64,000 nucleotides of DNA from Casuarina equisetifolia (Eukaryota > Streptophyta > Magnoliopsida > Fagales > Casuarinaceae), in NCBI GenBank assembly GCA_028551475.1, contig CM052360.1, positions 3,274,501 to 3,338,500 of the forward strand, given 5' to 3'. Shown here piece after piece: positions 13,124 to 25,225 of the stretch; the first letter of the stretch is position 1, and each line of letters begins with the position of its first letter. The translations under genes and the position numbers were made by a program. The notes under the pieces were generated by a model. It was not told where the DNA came from. It saw only the letters and a program-made list of their open reading frames with translations, and searched no databases.

Positions 13124-13267
13124 ATGTCATTTTGAGTGAGATTTGAAAGCTTCTAATCTCTATTTTTTTTTTTCGTAATTTTTGTAATTTTGTAATGTTG
13201 GGATATGCTCTTATGTTTTTGTACATTACTTTTTATTAATGCAAATTTATATTTTAACCAAAAAAAA
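13124..13267 (+). mobile_element. LINE 3' end inserted in exon 6 of SEO copy B
   Basis: About 144 bp that interrupts SEO exon 6 between the codons for ETRY and KILCIP. It matches the 3' ends of the LINE copies at 31640-31812 and 45750-45885 (TTTTGAGTGAGATTTG, a GGGATATGCTC box, CATTACTTTTTATTAATGC) and ends in poly-A at 13259-13267. It is a strongly 5'-truncated insertion. The target duplication is not clear; only TTAT is shared. Confidence 0.7.
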
Positions 13268-13612
13268 GGAAAATTATAAAATTTTATGTATCCCAATTAT
13301 GGAGGAGTGGACCGAAGACTTGAAAAAGAAGTTTGAGACACTAGAGCTTATGATGCTGTGGTATGCAATGCAATTCTATTCACAATCAGTGGGCATGAAA
13401 TTCATTAAGGAGTGGAACTCCAAGAATAAGCCTCCCCTTGTGGTGATGAGCCCCCAAGGCAAAGTGGAACACCCAAAAACACTCCTTATGATTTGCATAC
13501 GGCGTGTGAAGGCCTTCCCTTTCATTATCATGAAAGAACAGGAACTTTTGGACTAAGGGGATGCCATGGGAATGATCCTAACTAACATAAACCAAAACAC
13601 ATATGGCTAGAT

Positions 13613-13615
<3 letters not shown>

Positions 13616-13645
<30 letters not shown>
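13616..13645. repeat. (TA)n microsatellite in intron 6 of SEO copy B
   Basis: An uninterrupted run of about 15 TA units directly after the damaged exon 6 donor. The other SEO copies do not have it. Confidence 0.9.
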
Positions 13646-13648
<3 letters not shown>

Positions 13649-14489
13649 CCTAAATTTCTATACTTAGACATTCATACACTAGCACATATTCATGCATGCA
13701 ATTTCAAGCAAAATTCATGATGTGCATTAAAAAAAAATCTTAAGGTTTATGGTATCTTGTTCCATTAGACGAAGGATCAGAAGTACGTTTTCATCTATGG
13801 AGGCAAAGGTAAGAAATGGATCCAACAATTTGAGAAGAAAGCAATTGCCTTTGCGAATGATCAGGTGATAAAAGACACCAATATTTCCACAGAGTTGTTT
13901 TGCGTCCAAAAGAACCACAAAGGTGAGGACTTATCCTCAATAAATTCTGGGGCATGTGGGAAGCTTTTTCTTCTGCAAGACTCACAACAAGACCGAGCTA
14001 GATCCTTTAATGTGAGAAATCCATATGCTACTTTCTTACAAGGATGAGGATGGATGGTTTGCATTGAACAAAAGGCCTAGAATGGTGGTCACTATTGTTG
14101 GCCAGATGATTCTAAAGGTCTTGGATGAGTTTGAAAAATGGAAGGATAATGTGCTCGACTTTGGCTTTGAAAGTTCTTTCAAAAACCAGAATGACAGGAT
14201 TTTGGAAACTGCTTAGTGCTCTACTACTTTGACATACAAATCCTTCCCAAATAAACCTTAAGGGATTTGAAAGTAGATGACCACATATTTGATACTTCCA
14301 CAAAATAATTAGTGGACGCATCTAAGTTTGCAATCAATTACCTAAGTTACTAGAATGAATAAGTTTGTCGCATGATCTGATGCCGATCTTATGGAAAGTA
14401 GCTATGTAATCCTTTCATCCACATGGTATGATTGAAAGGCATCTTTATCATCCATGACTTATTTTTATTTGTTACTGCTTATAATCCCT

Positions 14490-14812
14490 TGTTACCCACT
14501 TAAAGTATTAAGTGAAAACATTTCATTACCTATAAGCTCAAGAGTCCATCCTTATGTTTTCAATGTGGAACAATACCCACCTTTAACACTCTCTTACATA
14601 TGCATGCTAACATAAGCACTATACATGGACTAAAGCCCAACTTTGAGGTGTGAGGAATTATAGAATGGAGGCCCATCCCTCATTCTAATATCATATGAGA
14701 GTTTAATGGCCTATCCCAAAACCTTAAGGTATTAGGTAGAGAATTATCATTATTTAAAAGATCATAGGCCCATCCTTTTACTTCTAATGTGGGACAACAC
14801 CCATTTTTAACA
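14490..14812. mobile_element. Second TRIM-like element (candidate)
   Basis: Two diverged direct repeats of about 100 bp, near 14490-14588 and 14706-14812. Both run from a CTTAA(A/G)GTATTA(A/G)GT block through CCATCCTT and AATGTGG(G/A)ACAA to a TTTAACA end. Between them a TATCATATGAGAG stretch near 14689 resembles a decayed initiator-tRNA primer site. I could not find a clean target duplication, so termini are approximate. It lies just past the 3' end of copy B. Confidence 0.5.
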
Positions 14813-15458
14813 ATTACCAAAATTTTGCCTTTAAATGTTAGTAGTCCATCCATAAAGTCTAGGGAAATATCATCCCACAACTAGCTTAGTATTGGAAGAG
14901 GCTATAGGAGTCTAAGGGGTCTAGCATTTTCTATTTTATTCTATTAACACACGTCACATGCATAAATATGTTTGACAATTAAAGCTTGCATTTTGGGCTA
15001 AAAAAAGGCTGAATGGAGTCACTGAATCATCTTTTGCACTCTTTTGTGAATGGAGTCACCGAATTTTCCTAAAATGGACTTCAAAGCTATGTTGAGTGGT
15101 GATGAAGGAATTCAATGACAGTTTTCACAAATTGGGTATGTGAAGAACAATTAGACATCTTAGTTGTTTGGTGTGCTAGGGGAACTTTGGAGGATTCATT
15201 GTTCTCTTTAGTTAGTGGGTCCCACTTGTAAAGCCCAATTGGTTGTCACGCCCTTGGGTTTAGTTAGCCTAATTACCAAGTTACCCCTATCTTTTTCCTT
15301 ACAACTCGAGATAGAAGCCCTAATTTCTTCTATTTTAAACTTAAGAACTTTTTGCGGTAAGGCACTAATCACCAAATTCCTATTACTAGGGGCATATTCC
15401 ATACGAAATCAAACCCTATAAGTTTAGCAAGCCAATGACGTTGAGTTAGTGTAGTTAC
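14813..15458. other. Non-coding spacer, no feature recognised
   Basis: AT-rich sequence between the TRIM-like element and the gypsy relic. The 64-68 codon frames on both strands near 15208-15421 overlap each other and match nothing I recognise. It may be the 3' end or LTR of the gypsy relic, but I could not find a matching second copy. Confidence 0.5.
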
Positions 15459-18400
15459 CTATTGCCCAAAAAGACCTCTTAAACTCTTTTGGTACGTGTG
15501 AACTTTAAATTTGTGTCTCAACAAATAGTGCTTCCATTGTTGCACTATAAGAACTAAAACCATCAACTCTTTTCCATAGGTTTGGTAGAGCAAATGCTTA
15601 TCATGTATGACCTTGCAGTAGTAGTAAGCTATTAGGCAATCAAATTGTATAAGGATAGCTTCCATGCCTCCTTTTGAGGTGTCACACATTAGGGTGAAAG
15701 GAACTAAAAAATCCAAAGGACTGAGTACCAAAGCTTATGATAAGGTAGTGTTTAAGGTCTCAAATGCCAATTATGCTGTGAGTCCCCAACTAAACTGATC
15801 CTTTTTCAAGAGAGCCATCATTGATTGGGCAATTATACTATATCTAGTGATAAATCATTGATAATACCCATAAAGCCTAAGGAACTTGTCATTGCCTAAT
15901 GGTTTTTGGCGTTGGCCAAGTGATATCTTGTATTTCTCATTCACGAAAATTCCCCCATTATAAAGCTTATGGCTTAAGAATTTAATTTCACTCCTTTTGA
16001 ATTCACATTTGTAAGCCTTGACAAATAGTTGGTTTTGCCTTACTCTGCTTGCAAATGCCGTTTATGACCTCCCAAGATTAACCATAAATAAAGATACTAT
16101 TAAAAAAACACAAGGACAAATTCTCTAAGAAATGGAGTGAATACTGTTGGGAAAATTCCATTTTAATAAATGAAAAAATTTTAGTCCATCCTTTTATTTG
16201 ATTTGTTCCATAAATGTTCTATTCTCAATTGAAAGGTGATTTGATTTGGATGTAACTAAATTATTTCTTTTTATTATGCTTGATTCGATTTGCGTATAAT
16301 ATTTATATTATAAAGGAGTATTTATGAGAGTTAATGTTATTTGAATTTCACATTTATAGATATAAGCATTCAAATTGTATTGGAGTTAATTATGATGAAA
16401 AATAATGTATGACTTATTATAACAAAACTTGTTGTCATAACAAGCACGAGTAAAAACTTTACTCATGGATATAATCATAACAAGTATATAACAAAAGAGT
16501 TTCAACATATTATATTAGTAGAAAGTTGCCTTAACAAGGTAGGAGTGCACACATTCCAGTACAAGCTACCACATTGATTTCAAGTTAGACCATTAAAGGC
16601 AACGACATCATTTCAACATGTGAAATAAACATAAAGATTCTCTCAAAAGATTCAATTTAAGCACAAACTTCTTTCCTATTTTCTTTTCATTCCAAGAAAA
16701 CCCTAAAGAAGTTCATGGTTGAAATCTCAGAATCTAGCCATTGGATTGACAAGAAATTTTGGGAAAAGCTTAACAATTCGTTTATAGAGGATTTGCATTG
16801 ATTGATTTCAAGGGTATCTCTCGAAACTCTACAACAAGCAGTGCAACTTGAATTTTGAATCATGCCACTTTGATTGCTTGATGATTTCATTTCATATTTA
16901 CTTGTATTAAGTTCTATTACATTGATTTTACATTGAGATTTTCATTTGATAATCTGTCCTAGTGCAAATTGATTTAAAACTTATTGTTCAAAAATTGTGA
17001 TTTAGGACTTTCTCTAAAATCATTCATTTGGTGTTTGATTGATATTATATTTGATATTGTTAGAGTTATAGAATAGAAAATTTTAGGGAGAGAAATTTCT
17101 GTGTTCTGGGTTGAAAAAGGATTGAGAATCCCTTTTAATTTAGCTTATTCATAGTCATTTTTGAGAGAGGGCTTTAGTGGGGAAACTAAAGTAGGGTGGA
17201 GTAGGTGCCAACTTGTGGGCTGAACCACCTCCCAAATCTTTGTGTGCTATTTTCCTTAGTTGTCTACTTGTTTACTTATTTTCTTTTTATTAGTTGTGAT
17301 TAGACAAAAAGAAATAAGTAAAAAGAAAATTTGAGAAAAGCTTTTATTAAGTAATTCAACCCCCTTCTTAGGTAATTAGGAACCTTTCAAACACTTCATT
17401 CATTAGGGTTTGGAAGGTAGATAGAGGATTTGAAAGTCCAAATTGCAAAAAGAGAAATTTGTAATGTCCATATTGATTACAAAAAAACTATTTTCTCCAC
17501 ATGCTTGGAATGCATTCGTATTTGATAATAGCCAATTCTCAAATCAACTTTTGAAAAGATTCATGCTCTAAATAATTTATCCAATACTTTATTTACCATA
17601 GGCATTGAAAAACTATCTTTACAGTTCTTTTGTTAAGTTTGTAATAGTTTATGCAATCCTTCAAAAGTCATTGCGCTTTTTGATGAACATAATTAATGAA
17701 GAGAATAGACTTAAGTTGGCTTAAATAAATTCAATAAATAAAAATTCCTTTTTACCTTTTTCAATTTCCTTTTTTTTTTTGTAAATAAAGGTATCAATAA
17801 GGATGAATTAAAATTGTTCTTGTTAGATTTGCTAGGATTATTTTTTGATTGTGGGCTTAGAAAGGTGGAAGATTGGTGGGCTTGGCAAAAATGTCATAGA
17901 TTTGGGCTAAAATGAAGTCTTATCCATCCAATACTATCGTTGTTGAATAGTCACTTTTTCTTGTCTTTGAGAAAGGAGAAACCTATTTGATATGTAATAA
18001 CACTCTATGTCCTTCATCACATCTTCTTGAATCTACATTCCATTTGTCAATTGGTTAGATGGGATTTTCCCCTCATAAAGAGAAACTAGATGACCCTTAA
18101 GATAGAAATCCATGGTGAGCTTTTTGAAGTCCCACAAATTGGATCTAGGGTTCGAGGCCACTAAACACCAAGAACCAAATCAACTCCTTGTAAGGGCAAT
18201 AGGAATGAGTTTAAGTTAAGTGTTAAATTGGAAATCACAAGTTAGTGTAATGGCATGTAAAGACAAAGCACATTTTAAGAAGGGCTTTGTTTATTATAAC
18301 TAGTATGAGTCTTGGAGAAAATCGATACAAAACTCTAGCACAAGACTGGTATGGATATAGCTAATTATCCTTCAAAATACAATTCTTGCATTACAAATTT

Positions 18401-18850
18401 CAAATTGTCGGTTGGTTGGCCTCTTCCTCACTTTCTTCACTGCTAACCAATATTGACTTCTTCATAAACTTTTCTCCATGGATGGTACCATCTTTCCTTA
18501 TCTTGTTATGTGGATGAAGGAGTGGTGGGGTGTTTATCCTTGGGATGGATTGAGTTGATAATCCACTAGGATGATAGTTTCTAAATGATGTGATTGCTTC
18601 TTTGGATGCCACGTTGTTAAACTTTCTTTGGTAAGTAGACCTATTGATAATGTGCTTGAGACACATAGAGTGCGTGAGTGAGTTCCCAAGTCTCGTGCAT
18701 GCTTTGAACTAGATTAGAGTTTTGCATGGGACATGTTGAAGTTAGTAGGGTGTTTAGTAACATTATTAGAGCTTGTTGTCCTTTTTCTTTTATTTCTTGT
18801 TAGTTCCTTTCGATTTACTCTATCAATGAGCCAACTACACCAACACTTCC
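15459..18850 (-). mobile_element. Ty3/gypsy retrotransposon relic
   Basis: Degenerate gag-pol read from right to left. At 18400-18666 there is a gag/protease-linker frame ending SSEESEEEANQ. Near 18100-18200 is a protease-end match (LPLQGVDLVLGV, then TLDPI). At 17395-17560 are RT fingers (HYKFLFLQFGLSN, STFQTLMNEVF). At 16070-16140 RT continues (PFLREFVLVFF), and at 15850-16020 further RT (CEFKRSEIKFLSHKLY). At 15459-15731 is an RNase H frame (LMCDTSKGGMEAIL, YGKELMVLVL, WKHYLLRHKFKVHT). Many stops and frameshifts occur. A solo LTR (16145-17389) splits the RT gene. No integrase or LTR pair was found. Confidence 0.8.
16145..17389 (+). mobile_element. Solo LTR inserted in the gypsy RT gene
   Basis: 1,245 bp, starts TGTTGGGAAAATTCC and ends AATTAGGAACCTTTCA. 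It is flanked by AATAC (16140-16144) and AACAC (17390-17394), a 5-bp target duplication with one change. Removing it rejoins the gypsy RT reading frame from NEVF to PFLREFVLVFF, which proves the boundaries. The end CAACCCCCTTCTTAGG is typical of plant copia LTRs, so it is probably a recombined Ty1/copia element in plus orientation. No internal domain remains. Confidence 0.85.
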
Positions 18851-18879
18851 CTACAAAATTGGTGGGATGACTTTGATTT

Positions 18880-20280
18880 TTTTTCTTAAGCCTTCAAATT
18901 TGTCTCTTGGTAAGAGCTTGTTAGAATGTTAGCAAGTTGCTTACTTGAAGGAACAAAGGTTATAACGATGGTTCCTTGGGTGACCTTCTCTTTAACAAAG
19001 TGGATGTTGATTTCTCTTCAACATTTTGCTATGTTCCATTGGATTAACTAACATCTACAAGGTAGGTAAGTTGTCATAAAACATATGAATGGGAGAGAAA
19101 TGACTTACCCTAAGTTCCCATAGTAGGTTCATTAGCCAAATTGCTTTAGTAGTTGCTTTAGCCATTGCTTTATATTTGGTTTTACAAATGACCACGAAAC
19201 AAAGTCTTGCTTCTTTGATGACCGTGAGATTAGATTGGCCCCCTTGAACATGAGAAAACCAATGTTTCTTTTTTAGGTTTGATGGCAGCCATCATAATCT
19301 GCATCTGTGAACTTGTAAATAGTTATAAGCCGGTAGAAATCCTTTACTTGTAGGGCACTCATTTTTTGGCATAATTCGTGCACTACTTGGCTTATGTCTG
19401 GATGTGTTTAAGAAAGATAGTGCAATGAACCAAGAATGCTATGGGAAATGGTAGGTTGTGGAAGAAAATGTTCTTTGTTTGAATAAATTTTTGCCTTTAC
19501 AGCTATAAGAGTGGAGATTGGTCAATTATCAGCTATTTCAACTTGTCAAAGCATGTCTAATGTACACTAATGTTGTGTTATAAAGATTTTTACTTCATTA
19601 AAATCAAATTTCAATCGAAGAATGTAATGCAAATGTCCTAATTCCTTGATAGAAAAGCCACATCCAAGTTCTTAAATAAAGTCATTAATAATTTGGAATG
19701 AGTTTCTAGTTGTAATGATGTCATCAACATATAACAAAACTCATAGTTCATTAGTACCATTTTCTATAGAAGAATAACAAAGGGTCATAAATGCAACAAT
19801 GGAAGTAACATGATAAGAAGTACCTAGAAATCCTTTCAAACCATGCATGAGGATATTGTTTCAACCCACATAGTGTTCTATGTAGATAACATATGTGTTT
19901 AGACTATTTAGGATCTACAAAACCATCAAATTATTGCATAAACACATGTTCAAATAGGAAACCATTCAAGCAGGTGTTCTCCATATCAAGCTATCTAATA
20001 TGCCGACCTTAGATAACTACTAGAGAGAGTAGTAACCTGATAGTTGTTGGCTAAATTATTGGATTGTAAGTTTCTAGGTAGTCAATTCCCGATTCCTGAT
20101 GGTAACCTTTTGCTACCAAATAGGCCTTTAGTTTGTCAAGAGTACCATAAGAGTGAAATTTGCTTTGAAAAATCCATTTGCTACCTATCACGTTCATGGT
20201 GCACAACCTTGGCACTAGTGATCATGTTCTTGTCCTTCAAAGTGCATTCATTTTGTTTTGCATAGCTATTCACTAGCTAA
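18880..20280 (-). mobile_element. Ty1/copia pol relic (RT-RNase H)
   Basis: Minus-strand translation gives copia landmarks in order: the KARLVAKGY-type RT start near 20090-20180, the YVDD box as a reversed CATCAACATA near 19720, and the RNase H tail near 18930-19010 (EINIHFVKEKVTQGTIVI, then VPSSKQLANIL). Stops are frequent and no frame exceeds 80 codons. No LTR pair of its own is visible. It is older than the copia elements at 34818 and 47382. Confidence 0.7.
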
Positions 20281-20493
20281 AATGAGCAAGAGCATTAGCA
20301 ATGTTGGTTGGTGTTAGTGAAACTAAAGTTAGTGCATGCAAAGCATAATGTGGGTTTGGACATTGAAAGCTTACTTGGCTTCTAGCAATCATTAGGTGAG
20401 TGCTGGTTGTAGCTTTGGATATCAATGGACATATGCAATAGATTAACCTACTGTGTAGGGTTGTTGCACTAATTTTACTTCCAAGGGAGAAAT

Positions 20494-22510
20494 TTTTAGG
20501 ATTGGAGTGAAAATTAGTAGGCATAGATATATTTTATATGTATTATAAGAATATTCTAGGAGTTATTTTTTTTTATTTTTTTTTGGTGGAAAGGTAAATT
20601 GTATTAATACATATTAAAGTACAAAAGCACAAGGACATACCCTAGTATTACAAAAGTCACCATATCTATGAAAAGATGGAAGTTGGAAGCTTCCAAATCT
20701 CACTTAAAATAACATTGTATTGAGAAGATTTTATATTTCTAAACAAAGAAGCTCTCCCTCGTACTATCTTCTTTATTTTTGCTAAGAGAATAGGGATATC
20801 CATTGTTTTCCCCTGAAAACGTCTTATATTTTGTTCAGCTCATATACAATAAATACAAGCTAAGAAAGATATCTTGAGAAGTTTGGCAACTAAATCCCTT
20901 CCTTTTATTGCTTTGATCATCCATTGTAGTTCTTCATTCCATCCTCCAATGGCACGTCAGATTCCATTCTGAGTAAGAATACTTTTCCAAATCATCCTTG
21001 TTCATGCACATTCAAAAAAGAGATGACTTCTATTTTCTAAATGAGATTGACAAAAATCACAATATGTGTTTACCGAAGGAAGCCATCGTATAATTTTTAT
21101 TGCTATAGAAAGTCTATCCTTACAAATAAGCCATCCAATGAAATTATATTTGTTAATGCCACATGTCCAAATTAAATTATACCAATCCACCATTTCTCTA
21201 ACTTGCCGAAGATCATTATAAATCTTTTGGCAATAATATGTAGGACTCGAGAGAACAAAGGTAAGTGTGGGCCTTAACTTGAGGAAACCCCGCCAACTTC
21301 AAGCCATGGTACCTTTTATGTCCAATTACATTACTGAGGTTCTTTTACACTTTGTATTGTGAATCCATTTACTCCATAATGAGCCTTCTGGGAGATTAAT
21401 GAGATTCCAAAGCATACGTCCTAAAATGACTTTATTCCAAATTTTGAGGTTCAGTAAACCTAATCCCTCTTCCTTTTTTAGTGAACAAACAATTTACCAA
21501 GTTATTTTGTGAGGACGATGCATATCTATATTACCTGCCCATAAAAATTTCTTTATCTTTTTCTCAATCTCATAAATAGTTTGCTTTGGCAATAGGAAGA
21601 TTTGTATCCAAAATGTGCAAATAGAAATGAGGACAGATTTCGCCAATTGTAATCTTCCTGCATAGCTTAGATGTTTCATTCCCTAACCTTTTATTCTTCC
21701 AAATATTTTATCCGTTAGACCTTTACAATCAACTTGAGTTAGTCTTTTTGTGATAAGAGGAACTCCAAAATATCTAATAGGGAGTGAACCCTTTGGGAAA
21801 GGAGTATGATCAAGTATAAGAAGTTATTCTTGCTCCGATAACCCAGAAAAGAAAATTTGACATTTACTTGGGTTATACTTTAAGCCTGTAAGATCAGCAA
21901 ATTCCTCCAAAGCTTCTATAAAACATAGGACTGAGTTCACATCACTATGAGAGAAAAGAAATAAATCATCAACAAAACATAAATGAGTGATTTTTTCTTA
22001 TTTGCAGCGCCAATGAAATTTAAACACCGCTGTAGAGGTCTTTGAAATAATGATTCTGTTGAGTTATTCTCTTTTGTATTAAATAGAATTCCAAGTGGTA
22101 TTTGGTTAAGACTCCTAGCAATATCCAATTAAGACTCCTTTCATGCTAGTATAAAAAGGGAAAACTACAAGAAAATCCTAAGGCCTAAAAAGAGAGAAGA
22201 TTGTCCTGCACCTCATGAGAGCGGCAACCAAAAAGTGCTACTTTGTGTAGTAGTCATTAGCCAAGGGTGAATAAAGTATGTTGCTATGAGTATTAAAAAC
22301 AATTGTGTGAGAGTTGTGTATGAATTTTGTAATCAACACCTTTGCATTTTCATGAAGAAATATAATAAGAAGAAAAGGGATTGGTAGCTATATTGATGAT
22401 GGGGGATGTAGGATATTATGTTGGTTTGAGCCTCCTAAATCTTGTCTCTTGTATGTTTATGATTTGATCTATGTGTTTATTTATTCATGTGATGGGTTGT
22501 TTCCACGACA
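20494..22510 (+). mobile_element. LTR of the 7041-12391 family, split by a LINE
   Basis: Without the LINE at 20568-22060 and one copy of its 8-bp target duplication, the remaining halves (20494-20567 and 22069-22510) align to the reverse complement of the LTRs at 7041-7604 and 11875-12391. The landmarks are TAGGATTGGAGTG at the start, ATATTCTAGGA, CTAGTATAAAAAGG (TATA region), and a TTTCCACGACA end. The 60 bp to the left (20430-20493) match that family's region beside its purine tract, so this is the 3' LTR of a plus-oriented element whose body is gone or unrecognisable. Confidence 0.75.
20568..22060 (-). mobile_element. 5'-truncated LINE (L1-type RT) inserted in an LTR
   Basis: 1,493 bp, minus orientation, with the poly-A end shown as poly-T at 20568. 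The target duplication GAGTTATT at 20560-20567 and 22061-22068 is exact. The encoded fragments are, in order: RT with FVDDLFLFS and a following LEEFADLTGLKYNPSK near 21840-21990; the RT thumb (KHLSYAGRLQLAKSVL, IKKFLWAG) at 21494-21679; and the zinc-binding RT tail (CKDRLSIA, CDFCQSHLENRSHLFFECA) at 21002-21193. Several stops are present. It is related to the LINE copies at 29752, 30900, 45504 and 63120. Confidence 0.88.
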
Positions 22511-22648
22511 TCTTTATGACTTGAATCATAGTTGGCAACTCCACCGTGTGACTGAGGTCCTTCTTGGCCACCTAGAGGCTTACGTGGCATAGCCACGTAT
22601 CAACAATCAAATAAATGTTTGATAAATTACAACTTCTTGTTCGATCAA

Positions 22649-22990
22649 ATAAAAAATGAGAACTTCATTTTCTCCTATGATGGCAAGGATAGGAAGTGGG
22701 TCTAAAACTTTACGAAAAGAGCAGATGCCCTTGTCAATGGTCCATTGTTAAAGGACGTAAGGATGCCAATAATAGTAGCTTTGTGTTGGAAAGGGCAGCA
22801 AATGAGAGAACGATCGCAGCACCCTAGGACATCTATGGAATCGCTGGAAGGGCTTTTTATTTTTCGATACCCACAGGAAGAGCGAACTCGGAACCGGTCA
22901 CGCATGATATGCTTCTTTCGTACACAATGCCATGCTTCGAGGTAGACATTCTTCTCATTACTTAAAAGATCTAGAGTATATGAAGACATT
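22649..22990 (+). pseudogene. SEO: SEO relic C, exon 7 fragment
   Basis: The start of a C-terminal SEO exon, recognised by FSYDGKDRKW followed by FTKRADALVNGP, then VALCWKGQQMRERS. In the next frame are WNRWKGFLFFDTHRKSEL, which correspond to the FW..I.SLFF.KTH.K.E segment of other SEO proteins. The acceptor AG is lost and a stop follows the first block. The upstream exons are absent, replaced by the transposon block ending at 22510. Its partner is relic G (56497-56830). Both are followed by the same spacer, which marks a third SEO lineage that has died in both places. Confidence 0.7.
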
Positions 22991-24175
22991 ATTAGGAAGC
23001 ACTACTAAAATGATCGTGCCATAAGCGGACAGCATTAGATGGCTACTTAGTGTTTATTATTGGTACTTATCTTGCTACTCAATATAAGAGATGATATTTG
23101 TCTGGGTTTCAAAACGGCATACACAACTATTGTCCAGAGAGTATGATATTGTAATTTCATAAGTTTTTTTTTAGGCACCCACTTTTAGCTACTTAGGATT
23201 TGAGTAGATAGTTTGTACGTGTTTATGAGTTTTTAGTTTAGGCCCAAGAGACCCAATGTTGGGCCAGGGCCGCGTATCCTTAGCCCAACCTGTGTTTTGG
23301 AGTGTGTCGCAGGAAGGGAAAGTTTGGTCGGGAAAGGGAAGTTAGGGTATGGCATGGTGTAATAACTGAAATCGCCATTAATGGTATAATAACTAAACCC
23401 AAAAACAGAAAATTAAGATTAAATATAAAGGCCAGAGTGCTCAAAAATCTAAAGCCAAACAAAGTGCTAAGTCTGTTATCAGCAGCTAAGACTCTTCCGT
23501 GTGTGCCTTTTCGGCCACGAAACTCTTCTAGATTAACGGCCATTATGAAACCCTTGCACTGCGTTACTAAAATGGATAACGGCCGATCAAATCCGCCGCC
23601 GATGATGGAAGTGGAAAACATGTGAATGTCGTACCTACCAAAAAGTTCGAAAGAAAACGCACAAGGCATGCATTCGTTATTAAAGTTAAAAGTCTCTTAA
23701 CTCTTTGTAACGATGATTTGATTCCTTTATTGAGTCTCGACGCTAGGTCACAAGCAAACTTTAAATACTGTCGGGCCAAAACAAAAGGTGAGAACCTCCG
23801 GAGTTACGTGCCATCACCGTTGGATTGTACCTTTCCTCGATATCAACGAAACTAGGATTACAAACATGCTAAACAGACATCAAGATAAGCTTGTGGGAGC
23901 CAAATACAGGTTAATTAACGCAATGAAGTACCAGAATTTTTTACGGAGCCCAATCTACATGTACTTGTGAGAAATTTGATGTCCTCAAGACCATCTCCGT
24001 AGGATAGCGAAGGATCATGTGAACATTCTACACTCAAGCTATATTTTTCACCCCTACGGAAGATTTCGGTTTTTCTCATTCCATCTCTTCTGTAAAAATA
24101 GGGATTCTAAATGATAAAAATTCCTGCACAGTGATATTTTCACCCTTACAAAGTCGAACACAGAATGACTTGAAC
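22991..24175. other. Spacer, partly homologous to 60-370 and 56890-57230
   Basis: The first about 400 bp match the spacer upstream of copies A and A2. From about 23400 to 24130 the sequence is single-copy here. Overlapping frames on both strands at 23280-23970 (up to 129 codons) conflict with one another and match no family I know. I treat them as chance. Confidence 0.5.
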
Positions 24176-24900
24176 CCTACAAAACGCATCTACTTTAATT
24201 AAAGCTTTCTTAAAGCTTCCCTCCACAAGCTGTTCCTCAAGATGTGATGGAAGCCTCGATCTTCTTTACAAACTTTATTCACTACCCAAGGATTGGTTAA
24301 GAAGATCACTTTTTCTTTTCTTTTAACACGACGATCAGGAAACATTAGATAGGAACAAGCCAAACAAGTCAGACCTTTACTACGCTACTATATTACAAAT
24401 TAAAGGTTTCCTATTCTCGGCTGCCATGAGGCGGACTGGAAAGTTTTAGATAGAGTTTTATCCCTTAGAAAGAGAGAGAGGATTTCGTTTCCTCTTTTGA
24501 GCAAAGAGAAATAGTAGGTCTATTTGTTTTTTATTTTATTTTATATTTTATAGGTAATTAGGGAAGGAGAATGTGCGAAGTCTCGAACTCCAACTATTTA
24601 GTCGGGATCTCTACTAGCTATCAACTGAGTTAGTAGGTGATAGGCTAATACATTTATTTGCTACTGATATGTAACATGATAACCTGAGAAAAGGATAAAT
24701 TCGGATACAAATTTAGTTTTTCCCTCCTCAAAACAATGATCAAACAAATAATGTATAGATGAAAAGTAGTTCATTGGTTAACCATTAGTCGCTTGGAATT
24801 TAGATCCTAGTTTGAACTTCTATACCCCCAAACCCTTTTTTAGTTTAGTAAAAGTTAATATATACTAATGATCAATATAAGATAATTAGGGACATGCCCC
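24176..24900. repeat. About 0.7-kb dispersed module, copy 1, with SINE-like parts
   Basis: Contains the AAAACGCATCTAC block, then GATCTTCTTTACAAACTTTA, then a poly-T rich part. The module recurs at 61705-62345 and 62452-63110. Near 24545-24650 the minus strand reads like a tRNA-derived SINE head (TTGATAGCTAGTAGAG, then GGAGTTCGAGAC as a box B-like sequence). Near 24765-24830 the plus strand has a similar arrangement (TAGTTCATTGGTTA, then AGTTTGAACTTC). The repeat is certain; the SINE reading is inference. Confidence 0.6.
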
Positions 24901-25225
24901 TCTAATCAAGACATGGATATTGTTAAAAGTTATGTTGACCATGCTGGTTGAATCCCAAAAAAGTAAGGCACTCAAATTTCTTTATTTTTGGTTAGACAAA
25001 CAGGGTTGGGGGGTTTCAAACCCAGGGCACCATGATCGAACCCTAACAGCTTTCCACCTGACTTCTTGGGTTAGGTTCGATGCCAACATGAACGTTGTTA
25101 ATTGCTAATTTGGGAATCATATTTGGCCCTTCAAATTGTCTTCTGTTTTGAAAATATGCAAACAAAATATCGTTCATGACATTTGACCATTTCGAACTTC
25201 TATATTATTGTAAAGAAGCTATTTT

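Larger units (their letters stand above)
6371..14220 (+). pseudogene. SEO: SEO copy B, decayed and split by an LTR retrotransposon
   Basis: A different SEO subfamily from A/D/E, closest to copy F. Exons 1 and 2 are missing; homology begins in intron 2 near 6371. Exon 3 starts at 6483 (MVCKASREA) and has 8 G at 6609-6616 where 4 are expected, giving a frameshift, then a TGA at 6838. A small deletion removes its end. A 5.35-kb LTR element (7041-12391) lies in intron 3. Exon 4 is 12459-12553 with TAG at 12526. Exon 5 is about 12676-12805 and its acceptor is lost. Exon 6 is 13019-13610, with a frameshift, a LINE tail near 13124-13267, TAA at 13554, and the last Trp codon and splice donor mutated. 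Exon 7 starts at 13769 (KYVFIYGG), is frameshifted, and stops early near 14216 without the CCH cysteine motif. The identity is clear; there is no route to a protein. Confidence 0.85.

Noticed and set aside
20044-20524. Frames of 73 and 83 codons near the copia relic
   Set aside because: They are shadows of the decayed copia RT start and of the LTR-adjacent sequence in other frames.
23280-23970. Overlapping frames of up to 129 codons as a novel gene
   Set aside because: Frames on both strands overlap, none is conserved in the other spacer copies, and no splice or promoter signal supports them.
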